A program made the translations under genes and the position numbers. From Pseudomonas sp. UYIF39 (GTDB lineage: Bacteria; Pseudomonadota; Gammaproteobacteria; Pseudomonadales; Pseudomonadaceae), in the NCBI RefSeq assembly GCF_029963765.1, contig NZ_JALBYU010000004.1, positions 124,001 to 188,000 of the forward strand: 64,000 nt of DNA. The letters are read 5' to 3'. The notes beneath the pieces were generated by a model. That model saw only the letters and a program-made list of their open reading frames with translations. It did no database searches and was not told the DNA's origin. The first letter of the stretch is position 1; each line of letters opens with the position of its first letter. This document shows, in pieces, positions 40,436 through 49,230 of the stretch.

Positions 40436-41373
40436 ATCCAGCCGCCCCACTGCAACAGGAAGATCCCGAGGTTGGTGGTGACCGCCGCCATCAACGTGGT
40501 GATCACGATGATCGCCGCCGCCAGTTCGTGATTGCCATTGGCCTGACGGGCCATGACAAAACTGGCCGCGGCGGTCGGGCTGCCGAAGTACAGGAACAGA
40601 ATCCCCAACTCCGCACCACGAAAGCCCCAGAGCCACGCACCCAGCGTCGCCAGAACCGGCAGGCCGATCATTTTCACCAGACTTGAGCTGAGCGCCATGT
40701 TGCCGCTTTTGCGCAGCGCTGCCAGCGACAACGTGCCGCCGATGCAGATCAGCGCCAATGGCAAGGTGGTTTGCGCCAGATATCGGCCGGACGTCTCCAG
40801 CCATCCCGGCAAGCTGATCTTGAAGTAGGCAAACGGCGCCGCTGCAAACACGCTGATGATCAGCGGATTGACCATCACGCTTTTGCAGATGCTCCAAGGG
40901 TCGGACTTGATCACCGGGCTGTACACCGCCAGCACAATGGTCGAGAGCGTGTTGTAAAACAGGATGACCAACGCCGCGAGAATCGCCCCGAGGGATATCC
41001 CGTAGTCGCCGTACATGCTCGCCGCCAATGCGAGGCCGATCACCCCGTTGTTGCCGCGAAAGGCGCCCTGGGTGTAGATCCCCCGGTCTTCCCGCGGGCA
41101 CTTCCAGATCGCCCAACCCCAGGCGATGGCGAAACACGCCAGAGTGGCGAGCGAGAAGTAAATGAGCAGCGCCGGTTGCAACGCGGCATGCAGGTCGGCA
41201 TGCAGGATGCCCAGAAACAGCAACGCCGGCATGGTGACGTTAAACACCAGGGCCGACGCAGTGTGGATGAAGTTGTCGTTGATCCAGTCAATGCGCTTGA
41301 GCAGCGCCCCCAGAAACAGCATGGCAAACACCGGCGCGGTGATGTTCAGGGTTTCGAGGAAAATTGCCAGCAT
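40432..41373 (-). CDS. AEC-family transporter (auxin efflux carrier/malonate type)
   Basis: 313 residues with about ten membrane helices in two five-helix halves (for example ITAPVFAMLFLGALLKRIDWI and LPLALICIGGTLSLAALRK). The AEC family exports or imports organic acids such as malonate and malate; the substrate here is unknown. The helix-break motif near the C-terminus reads LYFGSPTAAASFVMARQANG, which is diagnostic. It lies between convergent genes and a REP-like inverted repeat. Confidence 0.85.
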   Translation of the reverse strand: MLAIFLETLNITAPVFAMLFLGALLKRIDWINDNFIHTASALVFNVTMPALLFLGILHADLHAALQPALLIYFSLATLACFAIAWGWAIWKCPREDRGIYTQGAFRGNNGVIGLALAASMYGDYGISLGAILAALVILFYNTLSTIVLAVYSPVIKSDPWSICKSVMVNPLIISVFAAAPFAYFKISLPGWLETSGRYLAQTTLPLALICIGGTLSLAALRKSGNMALSSSLVKMIGLPVLATLGAWLWGFRGAELGILFLYFGSPTAAASFVMARQANGNHELAAAIIVITTLMAAVTTNLGIFLLQWGGWI

Positions 41374-41463
41374 GCCGGGGATAACCTTGGGTGAGCGTCG
41401 TTAGGGGGCTAATGATAAGCCACTAGGGACTCCGCCGTCTGGTAGACCGCTTTCGCGAGCAGG

Positions 41464-41534
41464 CTCACTCCCACAGGGGATCTTCGATGTCCACGCAATT
41501 TGTGCAACAAAGAAGATCCCCTGTGGGAGCGAGC
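41464..41534. repeat. Inverted REP-like repeat
   Basis: Two arms, 41464-41485 and 41512-41534, pair over about 22 bp (CTCCCACAGGGGATCTTC against GAAGATCCCCTGTGGGAG) around a 26-bp loop. It lies between the AEC gene start and the garD stop and can act as the garD terminator. Confidence 0.7.
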
Positions 41535-41559
41535 TTGCTCGCGATGCAGGCGACTCGGT

Positions 41560-43113
41560 CTACGTAATCGGCGCCGGGTTGAACAAGGTGATGTCGTTAT
41601 GCAGCTTGTGTTTCTCGGCCCAGGTTTGCTTCTTGCCGCTGGCCACATCCAGGTAGTAGTGAAACAACTCCCAGCCAAGGTCCTCAATCGACGCCCGCCC
41701 GGTCGCAATCCGTCCGGCATCGATGTCGATCAGGTCTGGCCATCGCTGCGCCAGCTCGGTCCGGGTCGACACCTTCACCACCGGCGCCATCGCCAACCCA
41801 TACGGCGTGCCACGTCCGGTGGTGAACACGTGCAGATTCATCCCCGCCGCCAGTTGCAACGTCCCGCAGACAAAATCACTGGCCGGGGTCGCACAGAAGA
41901 TCAGCCCTTTGCGCTTGAACCGCTCACCAGGACCCAGCACCCCGTTGATCGCGCTGCTGCCGGATTTGACGATCGAGCCCAGGGACTTCTCGACAATGTT
42001 CGACAACCCGCCCTTCTTGTTGCCCGGCGTGGTGTTGGCGCTGCGATCCGCTTCGCCCTTGGCCAGGTAACGGTCGTACCAGTCCATCTCGCGCACCAGT
42101 TCCTGAGCGACTTCTTCTGTTTCCGCACGTGAAGTCAGCAGGTAAATCGCATCGCGCACTTCGGTGACTTCGGAAAACATCACCGTCGCGCCGGCTCGCA
42201 ATAACAGGTCCGATGCATAACCCAACGCAGGGTTGGCGGTGATGCCGGAAAACGCATCGCTACCGCCGCACTGCATACCGAGAATCAACTCGGACGCCGG
42301 CACGGTTTCCCGGCGACGCAGATCGAGCTTCTTCAAACGGGTCTCGGCCAACGCCATGATCTGCTCGATCATCTCGGTGAAACCGTGACTGGAATCCTGC
42401 AAGCGGTACAACCACGGATCGCTCAAATCCACCGAGCTGTCGTTCTCGTGCATCACCTGTCCGGCCTGCAATTTCTCGCAGCCCAGGCTGATGACCAAGG
42501 CCTCGCCACCCAGGTTCGGGTTGCGCGCCAGATTGCGCACCGTACGAATCGGGATGTACGCGTCAGTCGCGGTAATCGCCACCCCACAGCCGTAGCTGTG
42601 GGTCAACGCGACCACGTCATCGACGTGCGGATACTTGGGCAGCAACTCGTCCTTGATGCGCTTGACCGCATGGTCCAGCACGCCGGTGACGCACTGAACC
42701 GTCGTGGTAATCCCGAGAATGTTGCGCGTGCCGACGGTGCCGTCGGCGTTGCGATAACCCTCGAACGTGAAGCCTTCCAGCGGTGCCTGCGCCGCCGGCA
42801 CTTCGGTGGACAGCGGCAAGCTGTCCAGCGGCGGCGCGGTGGGCATGCGCAGTTGATCTTCCTTGACCCAGCTGCCGCGCGGAATCGGCTGCAACGCGTA
42901 GCCGATGGTCTGGCCGTAACGAATCACCTGGCCGCCTTCGGGAATGTCTTCCAGGGTGACCTTGTGGCTCTGTGGCACGAAGTCCACGGTGACCAGGCCG
43001 TCCGGAAATTCGGTACCGGCCGGCACGCCTTGGTCATTGACCACGATCACGACGTTGTCCCGCTCGTGCAGGCGGATGTAGCGCGGCGAGTCGGAATGTT
43101 CAATCAACTGCAT
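41560..43113 (-). CDS. garD: Galactarate dehydratase
   Basis: Dehydrates meso-galactarate to 5-dehydro-4-deoxy-glucarate. 517 residues: N-terminal SAF domain ([25 protein letters not shown]), a linker with an SAF-like continuation, then the UxaA/GarD catalytic part ([92 protein letters not shown]). The GC and CGGSD cysteines are kept. It works with the permease, aldehyde dehydrogenase and kdgD next to it to take galactarate to 2-oxoglutarate. Confidence 0.94.
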   Translation of the reverse strand: MQLIEHSDSPRYIRLHERDNVVIVVNDQGVPAGTEFPDGLVTVDFVPQSHKVTLEDIPEGGQVIRYGQTIGYALQPIPRGSWVKEDQLRMPTAPPLDSLPLSTEVPAAQAPLEGFTFEGYRNADGTVGTRNILGITTTVQCVTGVLDHAVKRIKDELLPKYPHVDDVVALTHSYGCGVAITATDAYIPIRTVRNLARNPNLGGEALVISLGCEKLQAGQVMHENDSSVDLSDPWLYRLQDSSHGFTEMIEQIMALAETRLKKLDLRRRETVPASELILGMQCGGSDAFSGITANPALGYASDLLLRAGATVMFSEVTEVRDAIYLLTSRAETEEVAQELVREMDWYDRYLAKGEADRSANTTPGNKKGGLSNIVEKSLGSIVKSGSSAINGVLGPGERFKRKGLIFCATPASDFVCGTLQLAAGMNLHVFTTGRGTPYGLAMAPVVKVSTRTELAQRWPDLIDIDAGRIATGRASIEDLGWELFHYYLDVASGKKQTWAEKHKLHNDITLFNPAPIT

Positions 43114-43124
43114 GACGCCGCTCC

Positions 43125-44492
43125 TCAGGAATGCGCTTGAGACAATTTGTTATTGGTTTCAGGACCGCCGACTGGCGGCTCCTTGAGTACCACACGTTTG
43201 ATCGGACCAACGATTACCAGGTAGCTGAACACCGCGACCAGTGCGTTGCAACCGACAAACACCAGCGCCCATTTGAACGAGCCGGTGGAACTGATGATGT
43301 AACCGATGACGATCGGCGTAGTGATGGAAGCGATGTTGCCGAACATGTTGAACAGGCCGCCACTCAAACCGGCGATCTGCTTCGGCGAGGTGTCGGACAC
43401 CACCGCCCAGCCCAGTGCGCCAACGCCTTTACCGAAGAATGCGAGGGCCATGAAGCCGACGACCATCCATTCAACGTCCACGTAGTTACAGGCCACGATG
43501 CTGCTGGAGACCAACAAGCCAGCAATGATCGGCGCCTTGCGGGCGAAAGTTAGGGAATGTCCCTTGCGCAGCAGGTAGTCGGAAATCACGCCTCCGAGCA
43601 CACCACCGATAAAGCCGCAGATCGCCGGCAACGAGGCAATGAAACCCGCCTTGAGGATGGTCATGCCGCGTTCTTGCACCAGGTACACCGGGAACCAGGT
43701 CAGGAAGAAGTAGGTGATACCGTTGATGCAGTACTGGCCCAGATACACACCAAGCATCATGCGGTTGGTCAGCAACTGGCGGATGTAATCCCACTTCGGT
43801 CCATCGACCTTTTTGCCTTTGCCCTTGTCCTGGTCCATGTCGACCATGCCGCCGTTGTCGGCGATGTGTTTGAACTCGGCGTCATTGATCATCGGATGCT
43901 GACGCGGGCTGTGGATAACCTTCAGCCAGATCCCCGAGAAGATGATGCCGATCACGCCCATGACGATGAACACGTGCTGCCAGCCGAAGCTGTAAACGAT
44001 CCACCCCATCAGCGGCGCAAACAGCACCGTGGCGAAGTATTGCGCCGAGTTGAAAATCGCAGACGCCGTACCGCGTTCGGCGGTCGGGAACCAGGCCGCA
44101 ACGATGCGCGCGTTACCGGGGAAGGATGGCGCTTCGGCCAGGCCCACCAGGAAGCGCAGCATGAACAGCGCAACCACCGCCGTGGACATGCCGAACTCAC
44201 CGACATAGCCCTGCAACACGGTGAACAGCGACCAGGTGAAGATGCTGAGCGCGTAGATTTTTTTCGAGCCGAAACGGTCCAGCAGCCAGCCACCGGGAAT
44301 TTGCCCGGCCACGTAGGCCCAACCGAATGCGGAGAAGATATAACCGAGAGTGACCGCGTCGATGCCGAGGTCTTTTTGCAGGCTGGAGCCCGCGATGGCG
44401 ATGGTAGCCCGGTCGGCGTAGTTGATCGTGGTCACCAGAAAAAGCATGAGCAAAATCAAATAGCGGACGTGGGTCGGCTTGGTCGCTTGCAT
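43125..44492 (-). CDS. MFS permease for glucarate/galactarate
   Basis: 455-residue major facilitator of the anion:cation symporter (ACS) group, twelve hydrophobic segments. Closest in pattern to GudP/Gar[69 protein letters not shown]. The motif-A-like [12 protein letters not shown] near residue 65 and [31 protein letters not shown] are seen. It lies 11 bp upstream of garD, so co-transcription and aldarate uptake are well supported. Confidence 0.9.
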   Translation of the reverse strand: MQATKPTHVRYLILLMLFLVTTINYADRATIAIAGSSLQKDLGIDAVTLGYIFSAFGWAYVAGQIPGGWLLDRFGSKKIYALSIFTWSLFTVLQGYVGEFGMSTAVVALFMLRFLVGLAEAPSFPGNARIVAAWFPTAERGTASAIFNSAQYFATVLFAPLMGWIVYSFGWQHVFIVMGVIGIIFSGIWLKVIHSPRQHPMINDAEFKHIADNGGMVDMDQDKGKGKKVDGPKWDYIRQLLTNRMMLGVYLGQYCINGITYFFLTWFPVYLVQERGMTILKAGFIASLPAICGFIGGVLGGVISDYLLRKGHSLTFARKAPIIAGLLVSSSIVACNYVDVEWMVVGFMALAFFGKGVGALGWAVVSDTSPKQIAGLSGGLFNMFGNIASITTPIVIGYIISSTGSFKWALVFVGCNALVAVFSYLVIVGPIKRVVLKEPPVGGPETNNKLSQAHS

Positions 44493-44556
44493 GTAGATGT
44501 ACTCCCACTGATTATTTTTATGCGGGTAATAACAATTTCTTGCCGGATCTGGCTTT

Positions 44557-44644
44557 TGTGGGAGCCGGGCTTGCCCGCGATGCAGGCGCCGCGCAGTGTC
44601 AGAATCAACGCGGTGATGCTATCGCAGGCAAGCCAGCTCCCACA
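44557..44644. repeat. Pair of REP-like elements in inverted orientation
   Basis: TGTGGGAGC (44557-44565) and GCTCCCACA (44636-44644) with GGGCTTGCCCGCGA and ATCGCAGGCAAGCC inside. A REP pair in head-to-head form fills the gap between the permease and the aldehyde dehydrogenase, which suggests the two are not one simple transcript or are attenuated here. Confidence 0.7.
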
Positions 44645-44658
44645 GGTACGGCGGTGTA

Positions 44659-46104
44659 TCAGGAACCGATGTAGGAGGTCTTCACCACGGTGTAGAACTC
44701 TTGCGCGTAGCGACCTTGCTCGCGAGACCCATAGGATGAACCTTTACGCCCACCGAATGGAACGTGGTAATCCACGCCCGCCGTCGGCAGGTTGACCATC
44801 ACCATCCCGGCCTGGGAGTGGCGTTTGAAGTGGTTGGCGTACTTCAACGACGTGGTGGCGATGCCCGCCGACAGACCGAACTCGGTGTCGTTGGCCATGG
44901 CCAGCGCGGCCTCGTAATCCGCGACGCGAACCACGTTGGCCACCGGGCCGAAGATCTCTTCGCGGCTGATGCGCATCGCAGCTTCGCTGTCGGCAAACAG
45001 GGTTGGCGCGAGGTAATAGCCTTCGGTATCGCAGGTCACCAGACCGCCGCCGCTGACCAGACGTGCACCCTCGGACTGGCCGATGTCGATGTACTTCATG
45101 TCCTGTTCAAGCTGCGCTTGCGAGACGACCGGACCAATGTCGGTGCCGGTTTTCAACGCGTGACCGACCTTGATCGACTTCATGCGCTCAGCCACGGCTT
45201 CGACGAATTTGTCGTGAATACCGGCAGTGACGATGAAGCGGCTCGAAGCCGTGCAACGCTGGCCGGTGGAGTAGAACGCGCTCTGTACCGACAGCTCGAC
45301 CGCTTGCTTGAGGTCGGCGTCGTCGAGAATGATCTGCGGGTTCTTGCCGCCCATTTCCAGCTGAACCTTGGCCTGACGCGACACGCAGCTGACGGCGATC
45401 TGACGACCGACGCCCACGGAACCGGTGAAGCTGATGCCGTCGACTTTCGGGCTCTGCACCAGCGCATCGCCAACCACACGACCGCTGCCCATCACCAGGT
45501 TGAACACGCCGGCGGGGAAGCCTGCGCGGGAGATGATTTCGGCCAGCGCCCAGGCGCAACCCGGCACCAGATCCGCCGGTTTCAGCACGACGCAGTTGCC
45601 GTAGGCCAGAGCCGGGGCGATTTTCCACGCAGGGATGGCGATCGGGAAGTTCCATGGCGTAATCAGACCGACCACACCCAGCGCTTCGCGAGTCACTTCG
45701 ACGTTCACACCCGGACGTACCGACGGCAAGTAATCGCCGGACAGACGCAGGGTTTCACCGGCGAAAAACTTGAAGATGTTCCCGGCGCGGGTCACTTCGC
45801 CGATGGCTTCGGGCAGGGTCTTGCCCTCTTCCCGAGCCAGCAAGGTGCCGAGTTCTTCGCGGCGAGCAAGGATTTCAGTGCCAACTTTATCCAGGGAATC
45901 GTGACGCGCCTGAATGCCCGAAGTGGACCACGCCGGGAACGCGGCGCGAGCGGCGTCGATGGCGGCGTGAACCTGAGCCAGATCGGCTTTGGCGTATTCG
46001 CCAATGGTGTCGGTCAATTCGGACGGGTTGATATTGGTGGAGTAATCGCTACCCGCAACCCATTCACCATTGATGTAGTTATCAAAACGCTTTGCATTTG
46101 TCAC
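44659..46104 (-). CDS. 2,5-dioxovalerate (alpha-ketoglutarate semialdehyde) dehydrogenase
   Basis: NAD(P)-dependent aldehyde dehydrogenase, 481 residues, oxidising 2,5-dioxovalerate to 2-oxoglutarate, the last step of aldarate breakdown. The catalytic Glu is in QLEMGGKNPQIIL and the nucleophile Cys in FYSTGQRCTASSRFIV near residue 280; cofactor segment TPWNFPIAIPAWKIAPALAYGN. The C-terminal VPFGGRKGSSYGSREQG is typical of this subgroup. Substrate is inferred from context: kdgD lies just upstream and garD downstream. Confidence 0.9.
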   Translation of the reverse strand: MTNAKRFDNYINGEWVAGSDYSTNINPSELTDTIGEYAKADLAQVHAAIDAARAAFPAWSTSGIQARHDSLDKVGTEILARREELGTLLAREEGKTLPEAIGEVTRAGNIFKFFAGETLRLSGDYLPSVRPGVNVEVTREALGVVGLITPWNFPIAIPAWKIAPALAYGNCVVLKPADLVPGCAWALAEIISRAGFPAGVFNLVMGSGRVVGDALVQSPKVDGISFTGSVGVGRQIAVSCVSRQAKVQLEMGGKNPQIILDDADLKQAVELSVQSAFYSTGQRCTASSRFIVTAGIHDKFVEAVAERMKSIKVGHALKTGTDIGPVVSQAQLEQDMKYIDIGQSEGARLVSGGGLVTCDTEGYYLAPTLFADSEAAMRISREEIFGPVANVVRVADYEAALAMANDTEFGLSAGIATTSLKYANHFKRHSQAGMVMVNLPTAGVDYHVPFGGRKGSSYGSREQGRYAQEFYTVVKTSYIGS

Positions 46105-46178
46105 GGGCTGTCCCTCAAAACAAAAAGACCTTACGCAAAAGGCCGCTGAATACTCAGCAGCCTTGTTAATCGGGTGTG

Positions 46179-47090
46179 TTACTGCGCACCTTGCTTGTCG
46201 ATCAGCGCGGCGAGCATTTCGTACTCTTCGCCCGTCAGATCGGTCAGCGGCGCACGCACAGGACCTGCGTCATAGCCGACAATTTTTGCCCCGGCCTTGA
46301 CGATGCTCACCGCGTAGCCCGCTTTGCGGTTACGGATGTCCAGGTACGGCAGGAAGAAGTCGTCGATGATCTTGCCGACGGTGGCGTGATCTTCGCGGGC
46401 AATGGCGTGGTAGAAATCCATCGCGGTTTTCGGGATGAAGTTGAACACCGCCGAGGAGTAAACCGGCACGCCCAAAGCCTTGTAAGCCGCGGCGTAGACT
46501 TCAGCTGTCGGCAAACCGCCCAGGTAGCTGAAGCGATCACCGAGGCGGCGACGGATCGACACCATCAACTCGATATCGCCCAGGCCATCCTTGTAGCCGA
46601 TCAGGTTCGGGCAGCGCTCGGCCAGACGTTCCAGCAGCGGCGCGGTCAGGCGGCAGACGTTGCGGTTGTAAACCACCACGCCGATTTTTACCGATTTGCA
46701 CACGGCTTCAACGTGGGCGGCAACGCCGTCCTGGCTGGCTTCGGTCAGGTAGTGCGGCAGCAGCAACAGGCCTTTGGCGCCCAGGCGCTCGGCTTCCTGT
46801 GCGTATTCGATGGCTTGACGAGTCGAGCCGCCAACGCCGGCCAGAATCGGCACGCTGGTTTCACAGGTGTCGACGGCAGTCTTGATGATTTCCGAATATT
46901 CGCTGGCCGCCAGAGAGAAGAACTCACCGGTGCCGCCCGCGGCGAACAATGCCGAGGCGCCGTATGGGGCCAGCCATTCGAGACGTTTGATGTAGCCAGC
47001 GCGGTGGAAATCGCCCTGAGCATTGAAATCGGTAACCGGGAAAGACAACAGACCGGAAGAGAGGATGGACTTCAGTTCTTGTGGATTCAT
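46179..47090 (-). CDS. kdgD: 5-dehydro-4-deoxyglucarate dehydratase
   Basis: Class I aldolase-superfamily enzyme (DHDPS fold) turning 5-dehydro-4-deoxyglucarate to 2,5-dioxovalerate with loss of water and CO2. 303 residues from [28 protein letters not shown]. Schiff-base lysine is in [14 protein letters not shown] near residue 185; the [17 protein letters not shown] (phosphate-loop-like) and [10 protein letters not shown] segments are typical. First gene of the aldarate group, with a candidate operator 61 bp upstream. Confidence 0.94.
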   Translation of the reverse strand: MNPQELKSILSSGLLSFPVTDFNAQGDFHRAGYIKRLEWLAPYGASALFAAGGTGEFFSLAASEYSEIIKTAVDTCETSVPILAGVGGSTRQAIEYAQEAERLGAKGLLLLPHYLTEASQDGVAAHVEAVCKSVKIGVVVYNRNVCRLTAPLLERLAERCPNLIGYKDGLGDIELMVSIRRRLGDRFSYLGGLPTAEVYAAAYKALGVPVYSSAVFNFIPKTAMDFYHAIAREDHATVGKIIDDFFLPYLDIRNRKAGYAVSIVKAGAKIVGYDAGPVRAPLTDLTGEEYEMLAALIDKQGAQ

Positions 47091-47150
47091 TATTCGAACA
47101 CCCTGGGTAGCGACGTATGTGTGTGTGAGAAAACCGTTCAGCCTGCGCCG

Positions 47151-47174
47151 AAGTTGTATGTCATCGTACAACTT
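47151..47174 (-). promoter_or_regulatory. Candidate GntR operator upstream of kdgD
   Basis: Inverted repeat AAGTTGTA...TACAACTT with an 8-nt centre, 61 bp before the kdgD start. The reverse-strand half GTTGTACGATGAC recurs with one change before the gntR gene (50030 onward), which links the site to that regulator. This is a pattern match only. Confidence 0.55.
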
Positions 47175-47237
47175 AAATAATAACCGTCAACTGCATTTCA
47201 TCGCCAACCGCAGAATTTGGGTCGGAAAGGTATTTTC

Positions 47238-47265
47238 TTGACGTAGGAAATTTCTCATCTATGAT
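47238..47265 (+). promoter_or_regulatory. Sigma-70 promoter of the phospholipase-like gene
   Basis: TTGACG (47238-47243), 16 bp spacer, TATGAT (47260-47265). Expected start of transcription is near 47272, two bases before the LexA-like box. Good match on both hexamers. Confidence 0.65.
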
Positions 47266-47273
47266 CCAGATGA

Positions 47274-47289
47274 CTGTATATGCATACAG
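47274..47289 (+). promoter_or_regulatory. LexA (SOS) box
   Basis: CTGTATATGCATACAG matches the gammaproteobacterial LexA consensus CTGTATATATATACAG in 14 of 16 bases, including all eight outer bases. It starts about 9 bp after the -10 hexamer, a position at which LexA blocks initiation, and lies 42 bp before the start of the phospholipase-like gene. Confidence 0.75.
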
Positions 47290-47330
47290 TTATTTTTTGA
47301 TTGTACCGACGACATATCAAGGAGATAGAA

Positions 47331-48632
47331 ATGTCAGGTCTACACGCACAACCGAAGGAAAAACCAAAACAGGTCATCGCCGAACTGGATGATCTTTTTA
47401 CCGAGCATGGCATCGCCATCGTCGAGAACAGTTCGCTGATTTTGCATCTCGGTGAACACAATGACGCGCCTCACGGTCCCACCGCCCCTGTCGGTAAAGC
47501 CTTGAAAAGCAAGCCGCAGCTAAGGTTCGAGGGCGGCGAACACACCGCCATCGGCGACAGCACCCTGCTGCGTTTCGTGAAGGATGCGCCCGCTATCCCC
47601 GCCTCACAGGTAGAGCTGCATTTACCCAATGGACTAGCGCTGACCTACGGCCAGGTCGTTGCGCTGGGCGGGGATTTTTATGGCATTCCCGATCAACCTG
47701 TCAGCGAAGGCGCCACCGCTGCGGATCGAATCCAGCGCTTTGCCAATGCCTTCAACTCGCTGGCAGTACTGCCGGCCGCCAATGCCGAGGCCAAGCTGAT
47801 CCTCGGTGTCATGCAAAAGGAAATCGCCGCGGTCAAGCAGGCGATCAAGGACGGTAAACAACCTCACGAAGCCTATGACGCCCTCGGTGATACGTTGTCG
47901 GAAGAGTGGAACAAAATCACTGGCGGCGGCAGTATCGTTTCGGCGTTGTTCCCATTTGGCCGCTACCTGAAACTGGCCGCCAACAATGCCGATCACTTCG
48001 CCGAATGGGCGCTGCTGGCCTATATCGCCGGGCACACCGCAGCGGTGCAACAAGCGGTGCTGGCCCACACCAGCGGCGATGAAAAGCAGCTGGAGTTGGC
48101 CTATGCGATGAACGCTTTTGCCGATCACTACCTGACCGACCTGTTTTCCGCCGGCCACCTGCGAGTGCCGCGCAAACAACTGGCAGCGGTGGTTACACCC
48201 AGCGATCTGGGTTCGTTGATCACGCGTTTCATGCACGACGAAGACAGCAAATTCGGCCTCAATGTGCGCAATGGCAACGGCGATCAATGGCGCGCGTATG
48301 GGGACAAGCGCTACTTCGACGCCCTCTCCAGCGCCAATCGCGCCCAGGTGAATCAAGCTGTTCAGGTGTCTGCGGATGAAGTGTTCGCGGCGTATCTCAG
48401 TGGAATCGCCCCATCGGCCGGCCAATTCGGCGCCTTGAAAAAGATGCCTGATCTGCAAGCAGTACTGAACCTGGCGACCAACTTCTCGCCGCTGTTCAGG
48501 GTCGAGGGCAACAAGGTGCTGCGACGCAAGGACGTCAACAACCTGAACGACACCGCCACCGTGGATGACTGGTGGGGCTGGAGCACTTATTTGCTGCTCA
48601 AGGATTACAAACCCACTGGCAACATTGCCTGA
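47331..48632 (+). CDS. PlcB-like zinc phospholipase C family protein
   Basis: 433 residues; start MSGLHAQPKEKPKQ follows AAGGAG. Resembles the P. aeruginosa phospholipase C PlcB as I recall it: LTYGQVVALGGDFYGIPD (105-121), NNADHFAEWALLAYIAGH (218-235), AFADHYLTDLFSAGHLRVPR (262-281), HDEDSKFGLNVRN (302-314). The His266-x3-Asp270-x5-His276 spacing equals the zinc-ligand H-x3-D-x5-H of the zinc PLC/S1-P1 nuclease superfamily. There is no signal peptide, unlike a secreted PLC, so it would stay in the cytoplasm unless released by lysis or another route. A LexA box controls the promoter. Function in SOS is unknown; the hydrolase call is at family level only. Confidence 0.75.
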   Translation: MSGLHAQPKEKPKQVIAELDDLFTEHGIAIVENSSLILHLGEHNDAPHGPTAPVGKALKSKPQLRFEGGEHTAIGDSTLLRFVKDAPAIPASQVELHLPNGLALTYGQVVALGGDFYGIPDQPVSEGATAADRIQRFANAFNSLAVLPAANAEAKLILGVMQKEIAAVKQAIKDGKQPHEAYDALGDTLSEEWNKITGGGSIVSALFPFGRYLKLAANNADHFAEWALLAYIAGHTAAVQQAVLAHTSGDEKQLELAYAMNAFADHYLTDLFSAGHLRVPRKQLAAVVTPSDLGSLITRFMHDEDSKFGLNVRNGNGDQWRAYGDKRYFDALSSANRAQVNQAVQVSADEVFAAYLSGIAPSAGQFGALKKMPDLQAVLNLATNFSPLFRVEGNKVLRRKDVNNLNDTATVDDWWGWSTYLLLKDYKPTGNIA

Positions 48633-48643
48633 TAAGGAGATCG

Positions 48644-48838
48644 ATGATGACTATCAAATTGAAACTGGAATTGGCTTCGGGGCAATCGCTGAAGGGTGCG
48701 CCGTTGGAGTTGTTGGCCAAGGGAGTGCCGATTGCCCGGGCGGTGGTTGATGAGCATGGGCATGTGGCATTCGATGCCAAGGCTGGGGCTTCTGAGTGGA
48801 CCGTGAGGGTGGATCGTTCGATTCTCAGGACCGGCTGA
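48644..48838 (+). CDS. Small beta-rich protein downstream of the phospholipase-like gene
   Basis: 64 residues (63 if the second ATG at 48647, which has better spacing to AAGGAG, is used). TIKLKLELASGQSLKGAPLELLAKGVPIARAVVDEHGHVAFDAKAG reads as a small beta-sandwich like the carboxypeptidase-regulatory or SpaA type, a fold often used for binding. Only 11 bp after the phospholipase-like stop, so clearly in one transcript. No family recognised. It may be a partner, chaperone or immunity protein; this is inference. Confidence 0.65.
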   Translation: MMTIKLKLELASGQSLKGAPLELLAKGVPIARAVVDEHGHVAFDAKAGASEWTVRVDRSILRTG

Positions 48839-48921
48839 TTCCCCGCACCTGATCGTTCCCACGCTCTGCGTGGGACCGATCTACATCACAGCGCAAGGTG
48901 CAGACTGACACTGACCGCTCA

Positions 48922-48949
48922 TCGAAACTGTTATTTCTTACAGTTTCGA
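48922..48949 (+). promoter_or_regulatory. Second LexA-like site inside a hairpin
   Basis: Perfect 9-bp inverted repeat TCGAAACTG/CAGTTTCGA. Its centre is CTGTTATTTCTTACAG (48928-48943), which keeps the CTGT-N8-ACAG core of a LexA box but matches the full consensus in only 10 of 16. It precedes the 74-residue gene by about 55 bp. Could equally be a terminator-like hairpin for the two genes upstream. Confidence 0.35.
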
Positions 48950-49005
48950 ATCCTCTGCCTCCGAGGCTTAATCGGGCAGTCAATCACTACATAGGTAAAT
49001 ACCCC

Positions 49006-49230
49006 ATGAGCACAATCCACCGGTTTAACTTTCCTGCCAAAACCAAACATGCAGCTCTAGAGTTGCCATCAGATTTTGACCTGAATGTGAGCGTGGACAA
49101 CATCGTCGAGTTTGAAACACTGCCCGGTCAGTACTGGAAAATCACCCTGAAGATATTCAAGGTATTGCTGAACAACACCGTTGAGTATGTCGATTACAAA
49201 ACGGTCGAGGTAGAAGATCCTTACCCCTAG
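49006..49230 (+). CDS. Hypothetical protein, 74 residues
   Basis: Starts MSTIHRFNFPAKTKHAALEL and ends VEVEDPYP. Acidic, with alternating hydrophobic residues (YWKITLKIFKVLLNNTVEYVDYKTVEV) suggesting beta strands. No signal peptide, membrane segment or known family. A clear ribosome-binding site is lacking (AGGTAAATACCCC before the ATG is weak). The stop overlaps the stop of the convergent gntR gene by 4 bp. It has its own upstream hairpin with a LexA-like core, so may be expressed with the phospholipase-like genes. Confidence 0.6.
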   Translation: MSTIHRFNFPAKTKHAALELPSDFDLNVSVDNIVEFETLPGQYWKITLKIFKVLLNNTVEYVDYKTVEVEDPYP

